Shown here: in pieces, positions 25,023 to 36,700 of the stretch | Position numbering within the stretch: the stretch's first letter is position 1 | How the letters are laid out: each line of letters opens with the position of its first letter | Source: Diabrotica undecimpunctata | Taxonomy: Eukaryota > Arthropoda > Insecta > Coleoptera > Chrysomelidae | Direction: 5' to 3' | Length of the DNA stretch: 64,000 nucleotides | Assembly: GCF_040954645.1 (NCBI RefSeq) | Contig: NC_092804.1 | Span: forward strand, 86,297,217-86,361,216 | Notes under the pieces: generated by a model | What the model was told of the DNA's origin: nothing | The model's input: only the letters and a program-made list of their open reading frames with translations | Database searches by the model: none | Translations under genes and position numbers: made by a program

Positions 25023-25965
25023 TTAATCAAAAATATAAAATCTTCTAATGTCGTCTTCTATTATATTGTTTCTGAAAAGAGAGCAATACAAAGGTTTTGC
25101 ATCATTTGGTATTAGGTGCGTTAAAGATCTTAAGTCGTTAAGCTTAGGCACAGAAAGTGGCTTGCCTGTGGGCCAAAGAGGAATCAAGTGGTTACTTACG
25201 GATTGCATTGCAACAGGCCGTTCTTTTTGAAATTCCTTGTAAAGATTTACTTCCACTTCACTAGTGTTAAGTTTTCATAAAAATAATCAGTGGTATATCC
25301 TTTCTTATTTAAATTTCTGTTGTTTTAAACCAGCCTTACTGTTTTCTATGTCTTACTTACGGTTTGTAATCATAGTTTCTAACTTCTTTGTTCCAACGAA
25401 TTCTTCTGTTTTCATTCTGTGAACTACTAGTGGGTTCTTTTTACGGGATTTTTTCATCACGTTTATTTAATCATCAACGATATATAAACGTTGTTGAAAT
25501 TTTAGGGCATTTTCAAAATCTCCAAAATCACTACCATTGGTAAAAGCTATGATTAGGAAGGAAATAGCGTAATGTAATTTTTTCAATGGTAGGATGAGTT
25601 TCCAAAATCGTTTTCAGAATCAAAACCATTTTGATGTTGCAGTTTTGGCCGCCACAAGAGTCTGACCACAAAATTACATGTTTTGCAGAAGTAACATTTT
25701 CTTCAATATGTTTCTTAAGACAAATGCCTACCTCCCGACCAGCTTCACCTTCTATCCAAATATAACAATGACCTTTGTTATCCTTGGCGCTATGGATACC
25801 AAGGTTGTAAATACATAATTGACGCTTATAATATACAATATTTATTAGAATTCTCGGTGAAGAGTTATTCTTTAAATCAAAACAAAAGCTTTCTACTTCT
25901 GGTTGATCGTTGCTTATCTTCATGTCTAGCTTTCTTCTAGATTGTGCATTTTCAGCTAAGTGCAC
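25023..25965 (-). pseudogene. DUF7869-like (transposon-derived) protein, decayed
   Basis: The minus-strand ORF 25,965-25,531 carries YYKRQLCIYNLGIH, HCYIWIEGEAGREVG and ILWSDSCGGQN, motifs of an insect family usually labelled DUF7869 and thought to derive from transposases (family recall). A second minus-strand ORF, 25,256-25,023, has PLWPTGKPLSVPKLNDLRSL, the usual C-terminal segment of the same proteins. Stops and a gap separate the two pieces. Confidence 0.6.
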
Positions 25966-26690
25966 ATTTTTTCTTTTTTTAACTTGCTTAATTGTTCGTT
26001 ATCTGCGCAGTTTTTAATTTCTAATTCGAAACAATCACATCTACTACAAGTAACTTTTTTCTTTGAAGATTAAATCGTGTTAAAAACATTTTTTTGTAAA
26101 ACGAAAATTAAACAAGGTCATTGTCTGCTTCTTCAATATACAATTCATACATTTTACTTAATGTTGTGTCTTTTGTTAGGTATTCTCTTTCTGTGTTAGC
26201 TCTTCTGTAATGTGACTATTATAGAAAAATTTAAGCAATAACTGCCACTACTTCTTAACCTAAACGCCTCAACAAGTTGCCAACGTCACCATTGTTAATA
26301 ACGTTTATGTACATATATTGCCAAATATTCGATGTACAATCATTAAAATGCTCGCAAGAGGCGCTTGGTTTACTGATGCAAAACTAATACACAAAAATTC
26401 GTCGCTTGCTCTAGTTATGCAAAATTCAAAATCCAAAGTAAAAAGAAAGGCACTTAATCTTTTTAAATATATCTGGTTATCCGTTACTAACAGGTTAATG
26501 GGATTTATTACGTAGATAGTTTATGCTTTTTTCCACCTTCTTCTTTAAGTTCCATCTTCTATCGAAGGTTGGAAATCACCATGGCTATACGGACTCTGTT
26601 GACTGCCGCTCTAAAAAGTTCTGCACTACTGCATTCAAACCATTCCCTTAAGTTTTTAAGCCAGGATATTTTTCGTCTCTAACTATTCTA
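25966..26690. other. AT-rich stretch without recognisable genes
   Basis: Immediately upstream of the DUF7869-like relic on its strand; a cysteine-rich peptide can be read near 25,990-26,060 but not extended. Confidence 0.35.
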
Positions 26691-28166
26691 ATTACGTGTA
26701 TAAATATTAAGAGTATATCTAGAGATAAAGACACTCCACTTTACATATGCGCTTAACAAAATGCAGCAAGCGCATAGATGGCCAATCCTATGGTATTTGG
26801 TATTAAGCTGATCGCTGAAAATTACATATTAAATGCAGGGAAAGAATCAACGAAAACCTTATAATGAGAGAAAACAAAACCAGTCAGCTGAGAGAACCTT
26901 TCAACAATGTTGAGCTTGGATCTGCTATCGTCGTATATAATGAACAATATTACGGCTCTTGGCTGAGGATCTGAGCACAAAACTAACTATAAAATTTGAA
27001 CCAAAAATACAACAATGGCTAATCTCTAAAGTCTTTAGACAAGCAAAGCAAAGACAAAGTTGTTGCCTTGCTTAAACCTGGCAAAAACTCCAACGACCAC
27101 AAAAGCTATCGGCCAATATATCTATTTATTTTGTCCGCTATACGAAATACTTCTGCACATGATCCTTAATATAAACCGATAATAGAAGAAAAACTCAAAT
27201 TAAAAGACAAAAGTGGCTATATTTGACAGGTTAAATCATATACGTCACAAATACTAAATCTTGCTAAACACAGCGAAGAGAAGTACGAAAAATATCAGGT
27301 ATGAGGATTGGTATTTGTTAATCTAAATGCCGCTTACGACACCTTACATTATAGGGTATTTCTCCAAAATCTATGTAATATCCCCTTAGGTAATAAACTG
27401 ACTTGTATTATCCGCGTATGCCTACACAACAGAACATTTTTCGTATCACTCAATGGTAAGAATAGCAGATGGAGAACGTAGAATAATGGTCTCCTTTGGG
27501 GTACTGTAATGGCACCTACTCTGTATAACATTTCAGCCAAAAATTTTTGTTGGTGAAGTGGAAAAAAATCTAAATCATACCTTAAATACAACAAAAATAG
27601 ATTATGAATCAATTTTAAGCCAAACCCCGAAAAAAGTCAGGTGTGCTCCTTCAAAGTCCCTAACAGAGATACTTTAACAAATCTGAATATATACCTGAAC
27701 CAATAGTGTCATAAAATCCTTAAACTCTGGACTTGCTATAAATAGCTTAAAGATAGTTTCTATCACACTTTGTCATTCACAGTACTTTGTTTAAAATCAA
27801 ATGCCAAACTAGAACCAGAAAAATAATATTCTCTGCAAACTTGTCAGCTAAAAATGGGAAGCACATCCTTTCACCCTTAAACGTAGACGCTTGAAGTCTA
27901 TGCTTCTGCTGCCGAATATACCTTGATAGTATAAGTGACACCAACACATACTTAACACGTAGATTTAGTTATAAATTAGTCAGCCAAATTCAGCAAATAT
28001 TAAGACTCACATCCATACATAAGCTCTACAACATCGTAGCTATCAATCCACCTAATATCCGAAGATAAGTAGCTAGAGAGCAAAAGAAACAAAGTCCAGA
28101 TTCGTAACATCCACTCCACGAATATCAGCCCATTTTCTGACTAGAATCAAGGAAAAAATGGCTATA
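26691..28166 (+). pseudogene. Jockey-like LINE, left part, interrupted by the Polinton
   Basis: Decayed RT with recognisable pieces on the plus strand: the LHNR-F-LNGK segment near 27,430 and the R-LTSIHKLYNIVAIN region near 28,000-28,060. It stops at the Polinton target site and resumes at 47,814. The uninterrupted paralog spans 53,100-54,850. Confidence 0.7.
28161..28166. repeat. Target site duplication, left copy
   Basis: GCTATA, identical to 47,814-47,819. Confidence 0.9.
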
Positions 28167-28218
28167 AGTAGATACTCTATACCATTCCTGGTGCAGTTTG
28201 TGGTGGGAGAAACCGGTT
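28167..28218 (+). repeat. Left terminal inverted repeat of the Polinton
   Basis: Pairs with 47,762-47,813, 48 of 52 positions matching. It is short for a Polinton, whose inverted repeats often run to hundreds of bases. Confidence 0.92.
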
Positions 28219-29258
28219 AAACCGGTTATTTGACCAACCTTTAACCCTTGACCTTTAACCCTTAATCTTTGACACTTGATCTTTGATCCTTAACCTTTAA
28301 TACTTGATATTTCACCCTTAATCTTTAACCCTTGACCTTTAACCTTTAAACTTAACATTCTTCCGGTTTGTGATCAGTTTTGGTAAAAGATACCAATTAG
28401 ACCGGTTATTCCAGTTTACAATTATTCCGGCTATACCAAATTATTTCGGTTTGTGAAGTACCCTGTACCACCTACACCTTAATTACTACAAGTAAAACTT
28501 ATAAACTATAATATACAGTATTGTGGTTACATTACTAAAATCAGCAGGATAATATATGTTCTTTGTTGTAATAATTGCATAATGTGAGGACAATCTACGT
28601 ATACCTCGTATAAATTACAAATTTTTTTTAAAGTTAAGTAGCAGTGGTTTAAACGGTGACGTTTCCTATTCCACCTTGTATAACCTGAGAAATATTTATG
28701 TGTATTCAAATACTTAATAATAATTCTAATAATACCTTTTCAATTTTAGTATCAGTTATTCCGGTTTGTGACAATGTTCCACCTTGTATCATCTGAAAAT
28801 TGATTTATGCTTAAATCAAATATTAAATAGTAAAATCTTTTAACTAAATACCTTTTGAATCAAGAGCCGCCTCTGGATAAAACAACTATGATAATATAAT
28901 CATTATTATTCACGCTTCAGGCAAAGCATATTAACATATTTGTTTTACGTTTCCACATTTTTTAACTACCAGTAGGTATATATAAACACACATAGGATTT
29001 ATATAATCAATATGACTTTAATAATGTGTTGAAACTATTTTCTTGTGGCATCTTAATGTAGTTAACTATTTTAAATGAAATTGTGACTTATTTTTCATTT
29101 AAATAGTTAACTATAATATGATTTTAACGATTGAAACCAATTTGCATAATTACTACTTATTTAATAAATAAAAGAAAGACGTAAAAAAATAAATTTATTT
29201 TTAAACACTAATACATCTTATAACTACTTAAACTTATTACAAATATATATACAATTAA
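28219..29258. repeat. Left-end non-coding region with TGACCTTTAACCC-type repeats
   Basis: 28,230-28,350 is a run of variants of TGACCTTTAACCCTTGA. Next come several ATTCCGGTTTGTGA-like copies (28,365-28,455 and near 28,757). An imperfect palindrome lies at about 29,055-29,117 (TAGTTAACTATTTTAAATG / CATTTAAATAGTTAACTA). No gene is supported. Confidence 0.6.
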
Positions 29259-30335
29259 TTATTTCCTAAATGAATTAAAAATTTTGTCCATGTCTTCTTT
29301 TACGTTTTTTATCATTTTTTCCGATCTTATTTTTTTTTGTAAATTTTCGTTTACTTCAATATTTACTCTTTTTTCTTTGTTTAAAATTTCTTCGTGATCT
29401 TGTTGATAATTTTTTAGTTTATCTTTTAACAAACAAAAAGATTGAAAATGTCCATATATGTGTGCATATTGTTCTTCCAAACTTTTAAAAAACATATCAA
29501 TCCTTTGAGGAGTCCAATCTGTTGTGGGGATTTCTGAGGGAGTGGAAGCTGAAGAGGAAGCTGCAGGAGAAGCTGAATACTGGAAATCATTGATTGAATT
29601 AAACAGATCTTTAAAGATCTCTTCCGAGTCGAGGGTTAAGTCAATCTAAAACAAAAAGTATATTAGAATAATAAATTATTAAAAAATATATACAGAATGT
29701 TTCCAAACAATTTAAGCTTTTAAATAGATTTTAAGCAAACTAATTAATTATAAAATAGAATCGAAAGATAGAGTGTTTAAAACAATTTAATAAAGCATCC
29801 AAATAATAATAATACATAGATTTTAAGTGAGATAAAAAATAACATTAAAACAATAAACCTAAGATATATAAAAGAGAATGTTTTAAACAATTTAAACTTC
29901 TGACATATTTTGAGTAAGTTAGAAAACAATATTCAAACAATAAATACAAAATAAAAAAATACAAAATGTTTCCACACAATTTAAACTTTTGAAAAGATTT
30001 TAAGTAAAATAATTAATTAGAAAATAGTATCGAAAAATAGAATTTAAAACACGTTAATATAACACCCAAATAATAATACATTAACTTTAAGCGAGATAAA
30101 AAAATAACATTAAAACAATAAATTCAAAATATATAAAACAAAATATTTTAAACAATTTAAGTTTCTAACCATATTTTAGGCGAGTTAGAAAATAATATTC
30201 AAATAATAAATACAAAATAAAAGTACTTACAGATTTTTTAGGTTCTTTAGCGATGGGCTTTAAATTGGGAATAGGTTTTTCGATTTTTGGTTTTTTAACC
30301 TGTACGTTTTGTTGAATTCTTATATTCTTTGACAT
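29259..30335 (-). CDS. Spliced coiled-coil protein, 163 residues (Polinton left-end gene)
   Basis: Two minus-strand exons: 30,335-30,231 (35 codons, ATG to a GTAAGT donor) and 29,645-29,259 (128 codons plus stop, after a TTTTGTTTTAG acceptor). The 585-bp intron is phase 0 and the joined frame is open. The N-terminal 35 residues are Lys/Pro-rich and basic. The next ~50 are acidic and Ser/Ala-rich (DSEEIFKDLF, PAASSSAS). The C-terminal ~80 residues are a charged helix likely to form a coiled coil (EEILNKEKRVNIEVNENL). No family is recognised. Its position alone at the left end suggests an early or accessory gene. Confidence 0.6.
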
Positions 30336-30519
30336 TTTCACTGAATTATCTTTACAGACTGATAGTATAAAAGGCACATCTCCAATATATACACCTAACC
30401 ACAAACTAGTTTTCAAAGAGAAAAACTGAAAACAAGTTTCATTCAATCTAAAATAGAATGTACCATAAAGGACAAGTACCTAGGTCTAGAAACTTTTAAC
30501 AAGAATAAAAATTAAGTTG

Positions 30520-31010
30520 AATAAACATTGACTGCAAAAGAGAAATGAACTTTAGTTCGAAGAAAAATTATTAACGGCAAAGAGCAACAAACTTTAACCA
30601 GAGTAAAACTTAGGTTCAGATTAACGTTGCGGCAAAGTGCAGCAAACTTTAGTCAAAATAAAAATTACAACTTGAAAACGTTGACTTCAAGTTAAATGAA
30701 CTCCATACAAATGTAGAAAATACTATAGGTTAATACCTTATTTACCCTTAGTTGGATAAAAAATTCATTTAGAACATTGACATCAAAGTTAAATGAACTC
30801 ATTGCAAAAGTTAGAAGAATGTAAAAGCTTCAAAAATCATTTAGAGCATTGACATCAAAGTGTAATGCACTCAATAAAATTAAAAATTATAATAGGATAA
30901 GAACTGTCTAAATTTTTATTAAAGGTTCAAATTTGTACCCAAAAATCATTTAGAACATTGACATCAAAGTTAAATGAACTCAATACAGTTAAAAAATACG
31001 ATACTTAAAT
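30520..31010. repeat. Degenerate minisatellite inside the Polinton
   Basis: Four to five copies of a unit close to CATTGACATCAAAGTTAAAT, each followed by GAACTC and variable A-rich spacers (about 30,527, 30,680, 30,776, 30,850 and 30,958). Non-coding. Confidence 0.75.
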
Positions 31011-31499
31011 GATAAATCAAATAAATTTTTATTTGTCAAAAAAATGTGAAGGTTTTATCAAAAACCATTATTAACCTTACAGTGGATCCATACATATTTT
31101 TTGGCAATATTTTAAAGAACATACTTCTCTTTTATTATTAGGAAAACAGAATAGAGAAAAGATGCGTTAAACTCAGCACAAGATGAATGCAAATAACTAT
31201 TTATTTTAAAGCATTATTTTTCAATGTGTAGCACGACGTTCTAAAAACTAGAAATAAATTTAAACTCAGAAAAAAATTAGCTTTTTATAGACACCCAACA
31301 GTATATATGTCTTATACTAATATGAATTTTTTAGTTTCTGATCAACGACCCCATCGTTACGGTCGCTAACCGGTAAGATCTTCCTTTACGCAATCGATGA
31401 AGTTGATGAATCGATCAAAGACCGCATATTTTACTAACATCTTGCAATGCGGATAAGAAAATCTTTATGCATTCAAGGCAGACTATACTGAGAAGAAAT

Positions 31500-32880
31500 T
31501 AAATTATAGAAATATAGGGTGATTCAAATCGAAGATGTGTAAAAGATGAAAAATCTATTTTTTTAAATTTAAAGCATTTAATACCGCAAATATTAATTTT
31601 TAAATAATACAAGGCAACAGGAGTTATCTATAAGTTATATCTTGACTAATATAGGGTGATTCACATTGAAGAATCAAAAAGAATAAAATTTAGCTTAGTA
31701 ATTAATGTGCTGTTAATTATTAACCGAAGAAATATAGGGTCATTAAAATCAAGTCTAATAAAAAAGAAGAAACGATTTACTTATCCAAATAATAATTTTT
31801 AAAATATACAAGGTGACAAGAGTTATCCAAAAGTAATTATCTTGAGGAATATGTGTAATCAAAGAGATAAGAAAAATTTATACAAAAGGTAAATAGACTG
31901 AACAGATCTTAGTGTAAATGTGTATAACTTATAGAAATACAGGGCGATTCAAATCGAAGATGTGTAAAAAGATGAAAAATCTATTTTTGTTAAATTTAAA
32001 GAATTTATTACCACAAATATTAATTTTTAAAATATACAAAGCGACATGAGTTATCTATAAGTTATATCTTGATTAATATAGGGTGATTCACATCGAAAAA
32101 TCAAAAAGAATGAATAAAATCTTGTTTAGCAATTAATGTACTGTTAATGAGTAACCGAAGAAATATAGGGTAATTCAAATCAAGACTAATAAAAAAGAAG
32201 AAGATTATTTAGCACTTTACTTATCCAAATAGTAATTTTTAAAATATACAAGGTGACAAGAGCTATCCAAAAGTTATTATCTTGAAAAATATGTGTAATC
32301 AAAGAAATAAGAAAAATTTATACAAAAGACAAATAGACTGAACAGATTTTAGTGTATATGTGTGTAACTTATGGAATTACAGGGCAATTCAAATCGAAGA
32401 TGTGTAAAAAGACGAAAAATTTATTTTTTTAAATTTAAATTAATATATTGTTAATTATTAACCGAAGAAATATAGGGTGATTCAAATCTAGTATAATAAA
32501 AAAGATGGAGATTATTTAGCACTTTACTTATCCAAATAATAATTTTTAAAAAATAAAAGGTGACAAGAGTTATTCAAAAGTTATTATCTTGAGGAATATG
32601 TGTAATCAAAGAGATAAGAAAAATTTATACAAAAAGCAAATAGACTGAACAGATCTTAGTGTAAATGTATATAACTTATGGAAATACAGGGCGATTCAAA
32701 TCGAAAATGTGTAAAAAGATAAAAAATAAATTTTTTAAATTTAAAGCATTGAATATCACAAATAACAATTTTTAAAATATACAAGGCGACAGGAATTATC
32801 TATAAGTTATATCTTGAATAATATAGGGTGATTTACATTGAAAATCAAAAGAATTTAATCTAATTTATTAATTAGTACAT
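31500..32880. repeat. About 430-bp tandem repeat inside the Polinton
   Basis: Homologous blocks start near 31,508, 31,933, 32,374 and 32,681 (spacings 425, 441 and 307, the last shortened). Each unit contains up to three sub-copies of a TATAGGGTGATTCA(A/C)AT motif and a TACAAGG(C/T)GACA(G/A)GAG block. No ORF. The motif resembles the outer ends of Tc1/mariner elements, but here it is part of a tandem unit. Confidence 0.8.
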
Positions 32881-32940
32881 TGTATAAGCTAATAGACTAT
32901 AGTAAGGCAAATATTATAAATGTTAAATGGTGGGGGTTCA

Positions 32941-33165
32941 AATGTCAAGCCCAAGGTCAAGGCCAAGGCCAAGGTCAAGGTCAAGGTCAATGTCAATGTC
33001 AATGTCAAGGTCAAGGTCAATGTCAAGGTCAAGGTCGAGGTCAAGGTCAAAGGTCAAATGTTAAAGGTCGATGTAAATGTCAAAGGTCAAGGTCAATGTC
33101 AAAGTTTAAAGGTAAAGGTTGATGTCTATGTCGATGTCGGGGTCAATACCAAGGTTAACACCGCA
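32941..33165 (+). promoter_or_regulatory. (TCAAGG)n array: dense TCAAGGTCA nuclear-receptor-type sites
   Basis: The hexamer TCAAGG and variants (TCAATG, CCAAGG) repeat for about 220 bp and form at least seven overlapping TCAAGGTCA/TCAAGGTCG sites. That is the extended half-site bound by FTZ-F1 (NR5A) and ERR-type receptors (established knowledge). It ends about 30 bp before a TATA box. Function as an enhancer is inference; slippage of a simple repeat could produce the same array. Confidence 0.6.
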
Positions 33166-33193
33166 TATCCTTGAAATGTGTTGTGAGATTTGC

Positions 33194-33200
33194 TATAAAA
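33194..33200 (+). promoter_or_regulatory. TATA box for the replication gene block
   Basis: GCTATAAAAGGC matches a strong TATA element and lies about 200 bp before the first ATG at 33,394. A short leader intron is possible: donor ACG|GTAAGT at 33,333 and acceptor TTTTCAG ending at 33,387. Confidence 0.6.
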
Positions 33201-33393
33201 GGCTGAAGCAAACAGCGTTTTAGAGTAAGTTGAAAGTTTTCACTGAAAGCATTACGTTACGTTAAGTATCTCAGTCAGTGATATTCAGATTTAACTCGGT
33301 GTGTTAGTTAACAGTTCGGTGTGTTATTTAACGGTAAGTTAAGTGTTTTAAGTGTTAACAGTTTAGTAATTTGTGATACGTTTTCAGAAAAAA

Positions 33394-33702
33394 ATGGATT
33401 TAGAAGCACTAAATGAGTTTCTTCTTTTAGAAGGACAACGAAAACCTATTATAAAGTTAAATAAACTTCAAGTAAATGTTCCATACAAAATTTCTGAAGC
33501 CAAGGTGACTGCATCGAAATTCGGAGATTCTGTTGTTTTGGAACTGGATGATAAGGTTGTGTTTTTACCACCTAGATCTACCGAGGTGCTTAAAAATCAT
33601 ATTTTGGAATTGGGAAATGGAAGATATTCGCTAGTATTCATTGGAGAAAAGGACACAGGCAAAGGCAATCCGGCAGCTTTATTTAAATTTATAAAATCTT
33701 AA
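33394..33702 (+). CDS. Small OB-like protein, 102 residues
   Basis: The chosen start is ATG at 33,394 after a plausible acceptor (CGTTTTCAG); the frame is open seven codons further upstream. The middle (NVPYKISEAKVTASKFGDSV then VLELDDKVVFLPPR) has the alternating strand pattern and 'Y-x-I...T-K-F-G...LP-x-R' spacing seen in small virus and Polinton proteins that look like OB-fold ssDNA-binding domains. This is inference from pattern only. Position just before PolB and in the same direction supports a role in DNA replication. A GTGAGT directly after the stop could be a splice donor toward the polymerase. Confidence 0.6.
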   Translation: MDLEALNEFLLLEGQRKPIIKLNKLQVNVPYKISEAKVTASKFGDSVVLELDDKVVFLPPRSTEVLKNHILELGNGRYSLVFIGEKDTGKGNPAALFKFIKS

Positions 33703-33720
33703 GGTGAGTGTTAGTTTAAA

Positions 33721-36700
33721 ATGTCAGAAAGGCTTGCTAATGATGTAAACAAACTAGTTAAAAAGTTTTATGAAAAAAATTATGATTTTACTGTTGAGGA
33801 AATTGAATCATGGCTTAAACATGTTGATATTGCAATTAGTTTATGTTTTAAAGCATTAAAAACAAAAAAATTTGAAATCGGAAATATTCGCATGTGACAA
33901 ACAAAATTAAGTCATTTAACAGTTGTTTATAATAAGCTTAAAGAATTAAAAGATAATAATTATACAATTAAATGGGAAGATTTAGCCACAGTTTATCATG
34001 GAAGGGTTCAAAGTGGTGTAATAGTAAATTTAAAACATAAAGATGTTTTAAAGTTTTTAAATGATGCTATGTCTTTATTTAAAACTAAAATTTTGTTAAT
34101 TTTATCTAGATTTAACATAATTAAGGTTAACAGTACATGTTGTGGCAAGTTTATAAAAAAAACAGTAGATGATGAAGAAACGATAGATTTTAAATATTTT
34201 CACACACCATATGCAACCATTGATAAATCTACTAATTTATATGAATGGTTTTATGAACATATAGTTGATTTTATTTTAAACAAATTATCAGAGTTTCAAG
34301 AACGTGATTCAGGTTGGGCATTAAGTAAAGTAATTTCTTTAGAGATTAACATTAATAAATATGAAATTGAAAATGGTTCGAGCTATATTCAATTACCTCA
34401 ACAAATTATTAATAAAAAAGCTTGTGTAAACGTTAGAAATTTTGATGAAGCTTGTTTTTACTGGAGTATAGTAAGTGCATTACATCCAGCGAATCAATCC
34501 GTCAATCGAATTACTTCGTACCCACATTATAGTCAAGTTTTAAATTTGGAAGGACTTGAAATTCCAATTAAATTTAATAAAATAGCAGTTTTTGAAAAAT
34601 TAAATAATATTTTAATAAATGTTTATGGTTTGGAACTAATTGGAAAAAAATTTAATATAACCCCGTTACGTCTATCTAAAAGTAAATGACAGCAACACGT
34701 TAATTTGCTAATGATTCAAAATTTATATTTTCAAAAGTTAAATGATTATGATGCGCCTGATCCACTTGACAATGAACAAGTTAGTATTACTTATCATTAT
34801 TGTTGGATTAAAAATTTATCTAAATTATTAAATAGTCAACTAAATAAAGATGGTCATAAAAAAATTATATGTGATAGATGTTTAAATTATTTTACTAATC
34901 AAGAACGGCTTAACAAACATTTAATTTTATGTGAAAAAATGAATGACTACAAAATTGTAATTCCCAAAAATAAAATAATTAAATTTAAAAATTTTATTTA
35001 TAAACAACGAACACCATTTATTATATATGCTGATTTTGAATCAATGCTTGAACCTCTTGACATATCTGTAGAAAGTAAAAAGTATCAAAAACATACTGCA
35101 TTTAGTTGTGGATATTTTGTAAAATGTGAATATGATAATAATATCTCATTTTTAAAAGTTATCGTGGAGTTAATTGCATGGATTGGTTTGCAAATGAAAT
35201 GTCAAACGTTGCTCAAATAATTCAGTCAAAAATAAAAAATATAGTTCCTATGAAAATAAAACCTAATACAATATATGCTCAAAAATGTCATATTTGTGAA
35301 AATAATTTTAAATGTACAGATATCATTGTAAGAGATCATAATCATTTTACTGGTGATTTTAGAGGTTTTGCACATGAAATTTGTAATTTGAATTTTAAAA
35401 AACTATTTGTAGTACCAGTCTGTTTTCATAATCTGTCGGGATACGATTCGCACTTCATAATAAAAGATCTTGCAAAAAGAGGCAAAATTACATTATTACC
35501 TATAAACAAAGAAAAATATATTTCCTTTACTCAACATTTACCAATTGATATTAAATTTCGTTTATCGATTCACTTAGATTTTTAGGTGCATCCCTTGATG
35601 AATTAGTATCTACAGTAGATATTAAAGAGTTAAAGAATTTAAAGTATGAATTTAAACACCTACCTGACTCTAAATTTCAGTTACTTACACGAAAAGGTGT
35701 ATTTTGTTACGATTACATTGATAAATGGGAAAAACTCAATGAAACGCAATTACCATCACCAGAACATTTTTATAATAAACTAAATGATGAAGCTTTATCT
35801 AATGACAAATATGAACATGCACTTAATGTTTGGAAACAATTCAATATACAAAATTTGGGAGAATATTCAGATTTATATTTAAAAACAGATATATTTTTAT
35901 TAGCAGATGTGTTTGAAAATTTTAGAGATATAGGTCATAGGGCTAGTGGCTTAGATCCAGCATGGTACTATACCATTCCCGGATATTCCTTTGACTGTAT
36001 GCTTTTGTACACAAAATGTGAATTAGAGCTACTAGGTGATGTAGATATGATATTATTTATCGAAAAAGGAATTCGTGGTGGTATTAGTCAATGTTGTTCA
36101 AGATATTCGGAGGCTAATAATAAATATATGACAAACTATGACCCAACCAAACCAAATAAATATCTTTTTTATGTTGATGTCAATAATTTATATGGTTGGG
36201 CAATGTCTCAACCACTTCCAATAAGTAATTTCAAGTGGGTTAATACAAATATTGATGTAACTGATATACCTGATGATGCATTTTTTGGATATATACTTGA
36301 AGTGGATATAGAATATCCGCAAACACTACATGATTTACATAAAGATTTTCCATTCTGTTCAGAACATCAAATACCTCCGGGTTCAAAGTTACCAAAATTA
36401 ATGACAACACTATCAAATAAAAAAATTATATTATTCACTACCGCGCTTTAAAACAAGCAATAGCGCACGGATTGATCATTACAAAAATTCATAGAGTTTT
36501 ACAATTTAAACAATCTGCATGGCTTAAACCTTATATTGATCTTAATACAGAACTTAGAACTAAAGCTAAAACTAAGTTTGAGCAGAATCATTTTAAGCTT
36601 AAAGTTAACAGTATTTACGGCAAAACGATGGAAAATATCCGGAAACATAGAATTGTGAAATTGACGAGACAATGGCAAGGTCGATATGGTGCAAAAAATT

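Noticed and set aside
32880..33174. Two overlapping ORFs with QGQGQG and KVKVKV repeats
   Set aside because: Both read through the (TCAAGG)n array in different frames; this is a simple repeat artefact.
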